Shown: piece by piece, positions 1 through 10,975 of the stretch
How the letters are laid out: every line of letters begins with the position of its first letter
Numbering within the stretch: position 1 is the first letter of the stretch
Assembly (NCBI GenBank): GCA_017311315.1
Contig: CM029666.1
Location: forward strand, 33,738,749-33,802,748
DNA length: 64,000 nt
Direction: 5' to 3'
Source: Dendrocalamus latiflorus
Taxonomy: Eukaryota > Streptophyta > Magnoliopsida > Poales > Poaceae
Position numbers and translations under genes: made by a program
Notes under the pieces: generated by a model
The model's database searches: none
The model's input: the letters and a program-made list of their open reading frames with translations, nothing else
Told to the model about the DNA's origin: nothing

Positions 1-675
1 AGCAGGCTGTGGTTTTTAATTGCTCTACTTATTTTTAATGTGGAGTTTTTAAAATTAGGTGTATGATAGTGATGAGATTAAATTTCACCTCGTGTGTGTT
101 CAGGCATTCCAGTCTCAATTCTTTTCTGCTAGAAGATGATAGCTGCTATTTTGGGTAAGAAGTTTTGAGAGCCTTAGGCTAAACTAAATGAACAGTTTAA
201 ATAATACTTATGATGACATATTGGTTTCTTGAAATACTTTATGAATGAGATTATATTTGTTAAGATTTTTGAGTTATTTCTTTGATGAAATAGGATCGTA
301 GATTGAAATGAAATTGCAGTCAAAAGGAGTTTAAAACTTTAGGCTTACTGGATTAGCTCCAAATGAGAGGGCTTGAGTTCCAACACTCCTCTTTCTTGAA
401 ACAATTCCATGCAATTGATTTATAATTGCTGGCCTTCATTATCCAACGGAATTAGTACAGTTGATTTGGATCAAATCCACTGTCAAAAAGGCCCTACTTA
501 GTGCATGTAGGACTCATGGAGTCTGCTTGAAGTTGTATTTGCAAGAATCGTACTATTCTTTCGTTTCCCTATGAGGTTATATACAGAAGAATTTTTTTAC
601 TAATCTTGCAAACTCTCCTATGTTTCATGTAACTTCTCATTTTTCATGGATTCTGATTTTCGATTGTATTTTTAG

Positions 676-1033
676 GGGCTTTTTTTAATTCCATTGCTTG
701 TGGGCTGAACTCTTCCAACCGCAGAGCAATTGCAGAAATAATTAACATGTGAGTTATTTTCTATACACTAAAGTTTCACAACCATATGTTACCTCCAGTC
801 TTGTACTTTTTCTATTTACCATGCACTATTCCTGTTATAATTGGTAGCCATTATTAATTCTTTTTCCTAAATTTTTCAGGTTTCTACCCGACAGACTAAA
901 AAGGATCCTTCCTACTTTGTCAAGATTGAGAAGTCAACAAGAAAATGAACTGACCTCTCTTATCGTTGAGAGTAACAAATACGATAATGAAAGTAATACC
1001 TTCCTACATATCTTTTTGTTATGCAAGATTTGA
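676..1033 (+). pseudogene. two exon-like fragments of an unidentified gene
   Basis: Two segments read as spliced coding sequence. The first (676-748) follows a T-rich tract ending in AG and ends at a GTGAGT donor. The second (880-1033) follows TTTTTCAG and reads on in the matching phase to a TGA at 1031-1033. Together they give about 75 codons, with the local peptides NSSNRRAIAEII and FLPDRLKRILPTL. I do not recognise the family. A third exon-like piece at about 104-154 has good splice sites but does not join in a consistent frame, so this is either the 3' end of a gene that starts outside the window or a captured fragment. Helitron-type 3' termini follow on the same strand, which fits capture, but that is inference. 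Confidence 0.3.
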
Positions 1034-1339
1034 ACTACCTTCGGCGACAGAATTTTTCATGAATTTTTATCAGGATGTAAATGACTCCAAGCCAATCATA
1101 TTAGTTATGTTTCTTTCCTTCATATCTGATCAAAAGAGCTTCAAAATGATTTATTTGACTTGCTTCTATGGTCTGGATTTGCGATGCAACGCACGAGCAT
1201 AGAACTAATATGATGCTTGATTTATTTACAAGTATGAATATGTATACTTTGCTTGATACATGATGACGTAAGATAAAATTAATATTCATTGTTCAGTTTG
1301 AGATCATATTTGATAATATATATTACTTTTATTTGTTAC

Positions 1340-1860
<521 letters not shown>

Positions 1861-1940
1861 ATATATATATACACATATATATATACATATATATATACAT
1901 ATATACATATATACATACATATATACATATATATATACAC
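1861..1940. repeat. imperfect (CATA/TA)n array
   Basis: Alternating TATA and CATA units form the right flank of the microsatellite-embedded element. Confidence 0.85.
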
Positions 1941-2112
1941 TAGTTACGTATCTGTACATTACAACAGAACTCATTAAATGTATAGAGAATCGTACTAAAG
2001 AAGAGAGTTGCTTTGATTGGTTGGAAAGTGGAGAATGGTGAGAAGTTGAAAAAGTAAAACGGTTGGAGGAGAATGGACTTACAACCACCAACTCGTTCTT
2101 TTATAATAATAA

Positions 2113-2398
2113 CTAGTTAGAGACCCGTGCGTTGCAACGTAGTCATAAAAATGATGAGACGGAACTTACTACTTGGCCAACTTCACACATCAAACATTGG
2201 AGAGCAAGCGACAGAGAGAGAATGGTGGCCAGAATGCACAAGGAGATGGGAAAAGTGAAGGGGGTGGGCGGTTGTATCATGAGAGAGAGAGAGAGAGAGA
2301 GGAGAGAGACGAATGGTCCAAATCAAATCGGATGGCTGAGAAGAGAGGAGGGAGAACAGACCGACGACCACCAACTCACACTTTTATAATAGTAAAGA
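2113..2398 (-). mobile_element. 286-bp non-autonomous Helitron
   Basis: On the minus strand the unit begins TCTTTACTATTATAAAAG and ends with GTTGCAACGCACGGG, a short spacer and CTAG. It lies between an A and a T, as expected for Helitron insertion, which makes no target duplication. The inside holds only an AG-rich stretch and no gene. Immediately to the left (about 2088-2112) is a second similar 5'-end sequence (TTATAAAAGAACGAGTTGG on the minus strand), so this copy may have inserted into the start of an older relative. Confidence 0.5.
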
Positions 2399-2639
2399 TA
2401 ATGATATATATATATACATATACATTGCATTGTAATTTAACTGCACAACTACAACATGGGTACATGTCGATCGGAGGTCCTGGACCTTTGAACTCGAAAT
2501 TTAAGGCACCATGAGCACTGGTCGATGTGTTCTAACTAACGACCGTGAGGTGTGGTTGATGTCTTCGGACTTACGACCACGAGTGCTGGTTGAAGTTAAA
2601 GATCCATGGTCAAAGTCAAAGCGGTGGTCAAAGGAGGCC

Positions 2640-2676
2640 ATGGTCGAAGTCTAGCAACGCACGGGCATTCAACTAG
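2640..2676 (+). mobile_element. Helitron-type 3' terminus
   Basis: Plus-strand AGCAACGCACGGGCATTC followed by CTAG and T is the same terminal form as at 1340-1368. No matching 5' end is seen between here and 2398, so the partner is lost or divergent. Confidence 0.35.
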
Positions 2677-3084
2677 TAACTAAATAATTAGGACGATATA
2701 TAGTTTCTTCACTCCAGTGGTGCATGCAACTTGTTAGTTACTATTTGCTATATTTGCCCACTATCTACCATACAAACAGATTAAGAAAACACTAAATATA
2801 ATAAATAGTTAATAAAAAATAACTATATATATCTTTATTAAATAACATAACACATCCACTTAATCTCTTCTAAAATATTTAAGTAGAAGTAGTGAGTGAA
2901 AAAAATTACAATAATTATTCTAGTGAAAAAATTACAACAATTATTCTTAGGATTTTCTTAATGGATAAATATATTAAAACAGACACACCTAATACCACGA
3001 ACAAATATAGCGAAAGGAGTAGTTAATCACGTAATGAATTGATTGAAACAGTATCACTTCAGCGGCAGTAGCTAGAACTCACCG
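2677..3084. other. AT-rich spacer without recognised gene
   Basis: AT-rich sequence with no coding signal and no structure that I can name. It leads into the truncated left edge of the LTR chain. Confidence 0.5.
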
Positions 3085-3537
3085 TTGATGCGTTGCATCT
3101 CGCTCTGAAGGAAACAACCGGAGCTAGCCTCTTCGCCAACGTCTGCTTGCCTTCTCTGGACTCATGGAGCGCCGCCCCCTCACCGTTGTCGCCGCAGATT
3201 CTGCTGGCCTTCTGCCTCTTCAGGTCAGCGACGCTGTGCAACCCAAGGGCCAAGATGATTCCATCGTCATCGTCACTGTTAGATCCAGACCCTAGCACCT
3301 CACTAGTTTCCATCGGGTTTACTCTCCAATCTCCAGATATTAAATATACTGCGCACTCTACGTACCTAAACCCATGGGCTGCCCACAAGCAAGCCCCTCA
3401 AGCAACAACCTTATATGTGGTATTAAATCTTCTCCCCCTAAAAGACTAGTCCAATGGATGGAGGCATTCTCAAATTTATAAGTTGTGTTTTTTCCTTTCC
3501 CGCAATCTATGTGGGACTATTTTCCAACAATAGGGAA
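3085..3537 (+). mobile_element. truncated internal segment of LTR element (copy A)
   Basis: About 450 bp, nearly identical to the segments just upstream of the second and third LTRs (about 4441-4887 and 5776-6223). It ends with TATTTTCCAACA and a purine-rich AATAGGGAA directly before LTR-1, as a polypurine tract should. The gag start that precedes the segment in the other copies is missing here, so the left side of the chain is truncated. Confidence 0.6.
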
Positions 3538-4115
3538 TGTTGGAATTAATCTTGTATTTGGTAGGATTCGTAGAGTTTGTCGTATATGTGTACAAGTTAG
3601 TTCCGTGTATAAGGTCGTAGTAGAAACGGAGTCAGGTTGGTGAGTCTGCTTATGAGTCATGTAATTAGCCTTTATAAGGTGGGGTTCGGTTCTGTAATCA
3701 TAACAAGAAGAAGGAGAAGTGAACAAGAGCGATCAGTTGTGATCAAGAAGTTGAGGGAGAGAAAAAGCGGAGTGCTTTGGCTCTTGGAAAAATCTATTGT
3801 GTTCACATATTGTGTTTCGTATTATTGCTACTATACTCGAAGACAAGAGGAGTAGAGGAGCTACACATCGGAAGTATTGCGTTCGAAGTCTACGAGTGAG
3901 TATGATCTGGAAGACGTGGTCATTATGAGGATGTGCTAGTTTTAACAAAGTTACGAGTATGAGCAGATCAGGAAGACGCAGTCGTAAGCCGGAGTGGTCA
4001 TTACTCGGCTACGAGTACATGCACAGCAACAAGGAGTGGTCGTAGCCACATCTTGGAGTGATCGTAACAAATACTGAGCAGTGAGATCGAAGTTTTGAGT
4101 GGTCGATACCCAACA
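3538..4115 (+). repeat. LTR-1 of copia-like element
   Basis: Starts TGTTGGAATT and ends ACCCAACA, which gives the TG...CA form of an LTR. A primer-binding site follows at once (TGGTATCAGAACC, complementary to initiator Met tRNA). Three further copies lie in the same orientation at 4888, 6224 and 9314. Confidence 0.85.
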
Positions 4116-4887
4116 GTGGTATCAGAACCTACTGATCTTGTTGATACCTGAAGAACATGGGAGAAGCGTCGACTACGAGTACCCGGAGTGGGCTGATCTC
4201 TCTCTTGTATCCTCTCCTGACAACTGATAGTTACCCGGTGTGGGCATTGAAGATGAAGGCGAGCATGCATGCCTAGGGAGTCTGGGGTGTGGTCGATCCG
4301 AAGAGTTAGGACAATGAGGTGGGCAGCAAGGTGGACTATATGGCTTTGGCTATCATCTACCAGGCGGTGCTAGATGTGATGATGCATCAACTCATTGGTA
4401 AGAAGACGCCACGGGAAGCGTGGGTGATGTTTCAGACGATGCATGAGGTCGCTCTGAAGGAAACTACCGGAGCTGGCCTCTTCGTCGGCAACGTCTGCTT
4501 GCCTCCTCTGGACTCATGGAGCGCCGCCCCCTCACCGCTGTCGTCACAAATTCTGCTGGCCTTCTGCCTCTTCAGGTCAGCCACGTCGTGCAACCCAAGG
4601 GCCAAGATGATTCCATCGTCATCGTCACTGTTACATCCAGACCCTAGCACCTCGCTAGTTTCCATCAGGTTTACTCTCCAATCTCCAGATATTAAATAGA
4701 CTGCGCACTCTACGTACCTAAACCCATGGGCTGCCCACAAGCAAGCCCCTCAAGCAACAACCTTATATGTAGTATTAAATCTTCTCCCCCTAAAGACTAG
4801 TCCAATGGATGGAGGCATTCTCAAATTTATAAGTTGTGTTTTTCCTTTCCCACAATCTATGTGGGACTATTTTCCAACAATAGGGAA
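4116..4887 (+). pseudogene. deleted interior 1: gag start joined to acquired segment
   Basis: After the primer-binding site a gag-like reading begins at about 4157 (MGEAS...), is broken by stops and continues as a copia-type gag N-terminal region up to about 4441 (TPREAWVMFQTMHEV). There it switches abruptly to the roughly 450-bp segment also seen at 3085-3537. The full-length interior at 6801 instead continues with gag sequence after the same point, so this copy is a deletion or replacement derivative with no pol. It was probably moved by a related autonomous element; that is inference. Confidence 0.65.
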
Positions 4888-5451
4888 TGTTGGAATTAAT
4901 CTTGTATTTGGTAGGATTTGTAGAGTTTGTCGTATATGTGTATGAGTTAGTTTCGTGTATAAGGCCATTGTAGAAACGGAGTCAGGTCGGTGAGTCTACT
5001 TATGAGTCATGTAATTAGCCTTTCTAAGGCGGGGTTCGGTTCTGTAATCATAACAAGAAGAAGGAGAAGTGAACAAGAGCGATCAGTTGTGATCAAGAAC
5101 TTAAGGGAGAGAAAAGCGGAGTGCTTTTGCTCCTGGAAAAATCTATTGTGTTTTGTATTGTTGCTACCATACTTGAAGACAAGAGGAGTAGAGGAGATAA
5201 ATATCGGAAGTATTTCATTCGATGTCTACGAGCGAGTACGACCTAGAAGACGTGGTCATTATGAGGATGTGCTAGTTTTAACAAGGCTACAAGTACGAGT
5301 AGATCAGAAAGATGCAGTCGTAAGCCGGAGTGGTCGTTACTCGATTACGAGTACATGCACAGCAACAAGGAGTGGTCGTAGCCACATCTTGGAGTGATCG
5401 TAACAAATACTGAGCAGTGAGATCGAAGTTTTGAGTGGTTGATACCCAACA
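4888..5451 (+). repeat. LTR-2 of copia-like element
   Basis: Same termini as LTR-1, with a few deletions. The primer-binding site following it is mutated (TGGTATTAGAACC). It serves as the right LTR of the first interior and the left LTR of the second. Confidence 0.85.
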
Positions 5452-6223
5452 GTGGTATTAGAACCTGCTGATCTTGTTGATACCTGAAGAACATGGGAGA
5501 AGCGTCGATTACGAGTACCCGAAGTGGGCTGATCTCTCTCTTGTATCCTCTCCTAACAACTGATAATTACTCGGTGTGGGAAATGAAGATGAAGGCGAGC
5601 ATGCATGCCTAGGGAGTGGGGTGTGGTCGATCCGAAGAGGAAGGACAACAAGGTGGGCGTTAAGTTGGACTAGATGGCATTGTCTATCATCTACCAAGCG
5701 GTGCTAGATGTGATGATGCATCAGCTCATTGGTAAGGAGACGCCACGGGAAGCGTGGGTGATGTTTTAGACGATGCATGAGGTCGCTTTGAAGGAAACTA
5801 CCGGAGCTGGCCTCTTCGCCGACAACGTCTGCTTGCCTTCTCTGGACTCATGGAGCGCCGCCCCCTCACCGCTGTTGCCATAGATTCTGCTGGCCTTCTG
5901 CCTCTTCAGGTCAGCGACATCGTGCAACCCAAGGGCCAAGATAATTCCATCGTCATCGTCGCTGTTAGATCCAGACCCTAGCACCTCGTTAGTTTCCATC
6001 GGGTTTACTCTCCAATCTCCAGATATTAAATAGACTGCGCACTCTACGTACCTAAACCCATGGGCTACCCACAAGCAAGCCCCTCAAGCAACAACCTTAT
6101 ATGTGGTATTAAATCTTCTCCCCCTAAAAGACTAGTCCAATGGATGGAGGCATTCTCAAATTTATAAGTTGTATTTTTTCCTTTCCCACAATCTATGTGG
6201 GACTATTTTCCAACAATAGGTAA
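5452..6223 (+). pseudogene. deleted interior 2: gag start joined to acquired segment
   Basis: Near copy of the interior at 4116-4887, with the same gag-to-segment junction (about 5775) and additional stops. On the minus strand both copies and segment A keep an open frame of 102-109 codons (3059-3388, 4432-4740, 5766-6074) containing DDDDGIILALGLH. It matches nothing that I recognise. Confidence 0.65.
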
Positions 6224-6800
6224 TGTTGGAATTAATTTTGTATTTGGTAGGATCCACAGAGTTTATCGTATATGTGTACGAGTTAGTTCTGTGTATAAGG
6301 TCGTAGTAGAAACGGAGTCAGGTTGGTGAGTCTGCTTATGAGTCATGTAATTAGCCTTTGTAAGGTGGGGTTCGGTTCTGTAATGATAACAATAAGAAGG
6401 AAAAGTGAACAAGAGCGATCAGTTGTGATCAAGAAGCTGAGGGAGAGAAAAGTGGAGTTCTTTGGCTCGTAGAAAAATCTATTGTGTTCACATATTGTGT
6501 TTCGCATTATTGCTACCATACTCGAAGACAAGAGGAGTAGAGGAGCTACACATCGGAAGTATTGCGTTCGAAGTCTACGAGCGAGTACAACCTGTAGAAC
6601 GTGGTCATTATGAGGATGTACTAGATTTAACAAGGCTACGAGTACGAGCAGATCTGGAAGACGCAATCGTAAGCCAAAGTGGTTGTTACTCGATTACGAG
6701 TACATGCACAACAACAAGGAGTGGTCGTAGCCACATCTTAGAGTGATCATAACAAATACTGAGCAGTGAGATCGAAGTTTTGAGTGGTCGATACCCAACA
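6224..6800 (+). repeat. LTR-3 of copia-like element
   Basis: Same termini as LTR-1 and followed by an intact primer-binding site (TGGTATCAGAACC). It is the 5' LTR of the longest interior in the chain. Confidence 0.85.
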
Positions 6801-6841
6801 GTGGTATCAGAACCTGCTGATCTTGTTGATACCTGAAGAAC

Positions 6842-8158
6842 ATGGGAGAAGCGCCGACTTCGAGTACCCGGAGTGGGATGATCTCTCTCCTGTATCCTCT
6901 CCTGACAACTGATAATTACCCGGTGTGGGCAATGAAGATGAAGGCGAGCATGCGTGCCTAGGGAGTCTGGGGTGTGGTCGATCAATGAGGTGAGCGGCAA
7001 GGTGGACTAGATGGCTTTAGCTATCATCTACCAGGCGGTGCTAGATGTGATGATGCATCAGCTCATTGGTAAGGAGACACCACGAGAAGCATGGGTGATA
7101 TTTTAGACGATGCATGAGGTTGTTGATCGTGTGAAGGAGGTGTGGCTCCAGAATTTGCAGAGTGAGTTTGAGAATCTCCAGATAGAAGAGGCCCAGTCGG
7201 TGGATGTGTTCACCAGTAAGCTGACTTCGCTATACAAGTAGATTAACTCTCTTGGTGACAAGATGGAGTAATCTGTGATGGTGAAAAAATATCTACGCGT
7301 GCTTCTAGAGAAGTACATACATGTCATCATCACACTTATGTACTCCTCCAATCTGCACAAGAAGAAGATTGAGGAGATCACCGATCCCTCAAGGCACATG
7401 AGGAGCTACTAAAGGAGTTTTAGTCGTGTAACGAGCAAGGGTCCTAGTCCCATAACCAGCAGGCGTTGCTATTAAAGGGAGATCCGAGAGACAGCAGTGG
7501 CTCATCAAGCAACCGCGAGTGATGGCACAGGAGAGGTGGCCAGAGTGGTCGAGGCAGCAAAGGTGGCTGTGGAGACAAGGCTAGGCAAGGCGGTGGTGAA
7601 AGATCCCGTGACAAGTCACATGTCAAGTGCTTTGAATATGGCGAATACGAGCACTACGCGTCAGAGTGATGCAGCCACATAAAGTGTTTCAATTGTGAGA
7701 AGTACGGTCATTATGCTTTGGATTGCCCAAGCAAGAAGAAGAATGAGGAGGTGAACCTCACTCGTGCTGAGGAGGATGTTGAGCTAGCACTACTTCTTTC
7801 CTTATGTGGTGAAGAGACACCAAGGCATAGTGATGTTGAATGAGAAGAATTAGTTTCTAAACTACGCACGGAGGAAGGCAACGACGATCGCACTAATTGG
7901 TGGTACCTAGACAATGGAGCCTACAATCACATGGTGGGAGATCGCTCCATGTTCTATGAGCTCGATAAGAAGATTTCGGGCAAAGTTAAGTTTGAAGATG
8001 GCTCCACAGTGGAGATAAAAGGCAAAGGATCGATGTTATTGCAATGCAATAACGGCGATCAGAAGTTAGTGTCTACAGTTTACTTTATACTGAGATTGTG
8101 CAACAACATACTCAATCTTAGACAGATGACCAAAGAAGGGTGCAAGGTGGTGCTATAG
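6842..8158 (+). pseudogene. decayed copia gag-protease region
   Basis: The reading starts at the ATG at 6842 downstream of the primer-binding site and passes through many stops and frame changes. Recognisable parts are a copia-type gag, a zinc knuckle CFNCEKYGHYALDC (C-X2-C-X4-H-X4-C, about 7690-7735) and a protease-like stretch WWYLDNGAYNHM (about 7899-7935). In the protease stretch the catalytic D-[ST]-G is altered to DNG, so it cannot be active. An uninterrupted stretch of 75 codons continues to 8158. No integrase, reverse transcriptase or RNase H is present before the next LTR, so the copy is non-autonomous. Confidence 0.6.
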
Positions 8159-9313
8159 GATGAGCTCTTACATGTCTATGATAAGGACGAAGAGCTGTTG
8201 ATGAACGTGAAAAGATTCCCAAATCAGTTGTACAAAATTTTGTTGAAAACTTGTAAAACGATTTATCTAAAGAGTAGCTTGAAGGAGCCAGGTGGCAAGC
8301 CACACGAGTGCGGATCCCAGGGATGACATGCACCGGGTGTGGAAGGTTTTGACCATGCAGGGCACAAGAGGTGTCCCAAGGTGTCCCAGGCATTTAGAGA
8401 AGATACAAGTACCAGAGGAGTTTTGAGTAACCGGAAGCTTTCAAGTGCAAAATCAGAAGCATATGGTCGAACTTCAAGTTCGAGTGCGCAATCGAAAGTG
8501 TTCGAGTGCTATCAGTCAAAAGCTCCGAGTGGTGGTCGAAGAATCAGAGTACGCAGTGGTTAGAGGTTCTGGAGCATGGAGTGGTCGGAGGTTGCATGGT
8601 CAAAGCCAACAGTGGTATCAGCACATATCACGGGGACCAGCGGGTCTCACGAAGGAAAAGGACGATGCATCACTACGGGAGATAGAGCAAAAGAAATTTT
8701 TTGAGCAAAGAAAAATTTCGCTACATCTGGCGTGGAAAGCAGCGGTCCAGGCAAGCCTCGCATGCGTGTGTTAGACACAATGAGTAGCGGCTCAGGAGCA
8801 TTTGCAGGCACGCATGTTCATGCGCGTGCAGCTGGGGCAAATCGCAATGGCTCGGGATGACCAGGCGACGAGTTCCATAGGCGTGCAGAAGGCAGAGGAA
8901 GGTCTCACAAGCATGCAGTAGTCCCACGCTCAAGAGAAAGATGTCACCCGCAACGCCAGTGGAGGAAGAGCAGGTAGATGTGAATGCCGATGCAAAGAGC
9001 GACCGAGCAGACAGACAGTGGAAGACAAAGGAAGCAGAGAGCGACCGAGCAGGAGGCTCAGGTATCGGCAAAGCCAAGATGGCCATGGGAGTAGGTGTTC
9101 CAACCCAGACAGGCATGCAAGGAAGGACGAGATTGGTCCAGGTGCGACATGCGGTGAGTGTTAGTTTGTGCGAGGCTCGTGATGGAGCAAGCGTAGGAAG
9201 AAGGGCGATGTCTGCCCAAGAAGGAACGACGCACAGGAGTGCAAGAAAAGAATAGAAAATGAGAGAAGATCCATGTGATTAGAGTGAAGAAGAAACAAGA
9301 TTAAGGGGATGAA
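8159..9313 (+). other. non-coding 3' interior of copia-like element
   Basis: About 1.1 kb without a supported protein. The short open frames here share nothing with retroelement proteins. It ends in a purine-rich tract (TTAAGGGGATGAA) directly before LTR-4, as a polypurine tract would. Confidence 0.5.
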
Positions 9314-9966
9314 TGTTGGAATTAATCTTGTTTTTGGTAGGATTCGTAGAGTTTGCCGTATACGTGTATGAGTTAGTTCTGTGTATAAGCCGTAATAGAA
9401 ACCGAGTCAGGTTGGTGATTCCGTTTATGATTCATGTAATTAGCCTTTATAAGACGGGGTTCAGTTCTACAATCGTTATAAGGAGAAGCGAACAAGGGCA
9501 ATTGGTTGTGATAGAGAAATTGAGGGAGAGAAAAGAAGAGAAAAGTGGAGTGTTTTGGCTCCCAGAAAAAGCTATTGTTTTCGTGTATTGTGTTTCATAT
9601 TGTCACTACCATACTCGAAGACAAGAGCAGTAGAGGAGCTGCGCATTGAAAGTACTGTACTCGAAGTATCGAGTACCGAGTACTTGTTAAGCGTTCGAAG
9701 TCTATGAGCGAGTACAACCTGGAAGACGTGGTCATTACGAGGACATGTTGGTCGTAACAAGGCTACAAGTATGAACAGATCGGGAAAACGCAGTCGTAAG
9801 TCAGAGTGGTCGTTATTCGGTTACGAGTACGTGTATAGCAGTAAGAAGTGATCATAGCCAGCTGAGTGGTTATAATCACATCTTGAAGTGGTCGTAACAA
9901 GTACTGAGCAGTCGTAAACGAGTTACGAGTACTAAAATCCAAGTTTCGAGTGGTGGAAACCCAACA
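9314..9966 (+). repeat. LTR-4 of copia-like element
   Basis: Starts TGTTGGAATT and ends ACCCAACA. At 653 bp it is longer than the other three LTRs and more divergent from them, mainly through small insertions near the 3' side (CGAGTACCGAGTACTTG around 9670). It closes the chain. Confidence 0.8.
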
Positions 9967-10460
9967 GTCGCTCTCGATCATTTCAAGACCACGGCTCATG
10001 TTGTTTTGCGGCACGTCGGTCTCGACCTCCTCTTCTTTCATGGTCGAACTTGGAACGGCAACGGCTGTTCCTAGGCGAAGCGACAGACACTCGGCCGCCG
10101 GTTGGCGATCGTCGTCTGAACCGCGGCGGCGATGAGATCCTGCGCTAGCAGCTTGCAGGGCTTCCCGGTGATGAACGCAGTCGTCGAGGTAGTCCTTTCC
10201 CAGAGGTTGGTGTTGGACTAAGTAGTTGTCATATCCACCATGTCTTTCTAATCTTCTTTTGGCCAACTTTGTTCCATACTCCTCTCTTGCACCTGTCGCT
10301 TGCGTTGTAGATTGCAGCTGGAAACTTCCCTGTAGTAGTCGACAACCCTTTTGATCAAAACCTTAATTATATGTTCGTAACCAAAAGTTTCTTCATTCAG
10401 GTAATGGAATCCATTGAACTCTTGTGTTTCAGTGATTGTAAGGCAGGCTAATTAATATCC
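9967..10460 (-). pseudogene. possible gene fragment, unidentified
   Basis: The minus strand is open from about 10330 into the LTR at 9763, with a plausible acceptor (TTTCCAG) near 10325. The peptide includes EEYGTKLAKRRLERHGGYDN and an acidic stretch MKEEEVETDV. Moderate GC and the splice-like border suggest exon material of a host gene, interrupted on the left by LTR-4 and on the right by CACTA-1. I cannot name the family, and it could be chance. Confidence 0.25.
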
Positions 10461-10529
10461 TGACACTACTACAGAAAACCACATTACATATCGTAACCGT
10501 CTGAATTTATGGGTCAGTGATAATCCAAG

Positions 10530-10660
10530 GTTATCACAGACGGTTTTAAAACCATCTGTGATTATCAGATATCACAGACGGTTTTTAAGTAAAAATCGTA
10601 TGTGATATCTGATTATCACAGACGGTTTTGAATGAAAAACCGTCTGTGATATTCCTTCCT
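10530..10660. repeat. left subterminal hairpin array of CACTA-1
   Basis: Three head-to-head units of ATCACAGACGGTTTT and its complement, each able to fold on itself. In Spm-type elements such subterminal repeats bind the element's own DNA-binding protein; a similar role here is inferred. Confidence 0.85.
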
Positions 10661-10975
10661 CCAAAATCTAAATCTATTTCTGTTTATTGGCTAACCTCAG
10701 GAAATGCTAGCCATGCCCTCTGAAACAAGCAGATAATCACAGATATAAAACATACAATTCACACATCTCATTTCATTTCAGATACATTTCACATCTCAAT
10801 TCATTTCACAGACATAAAACATCCAATTGACAACGCACTTCATTTGATCACAAACATAAAGCATCCATTTTGCAAATCAATTAATTGAATTGAAATAAAA
10901 TATTCATTAACAAATACACAATTACAAAAGATCTACACTGCATTTGCACTTAAAAAAGGTTCGTTGATTATGTAT

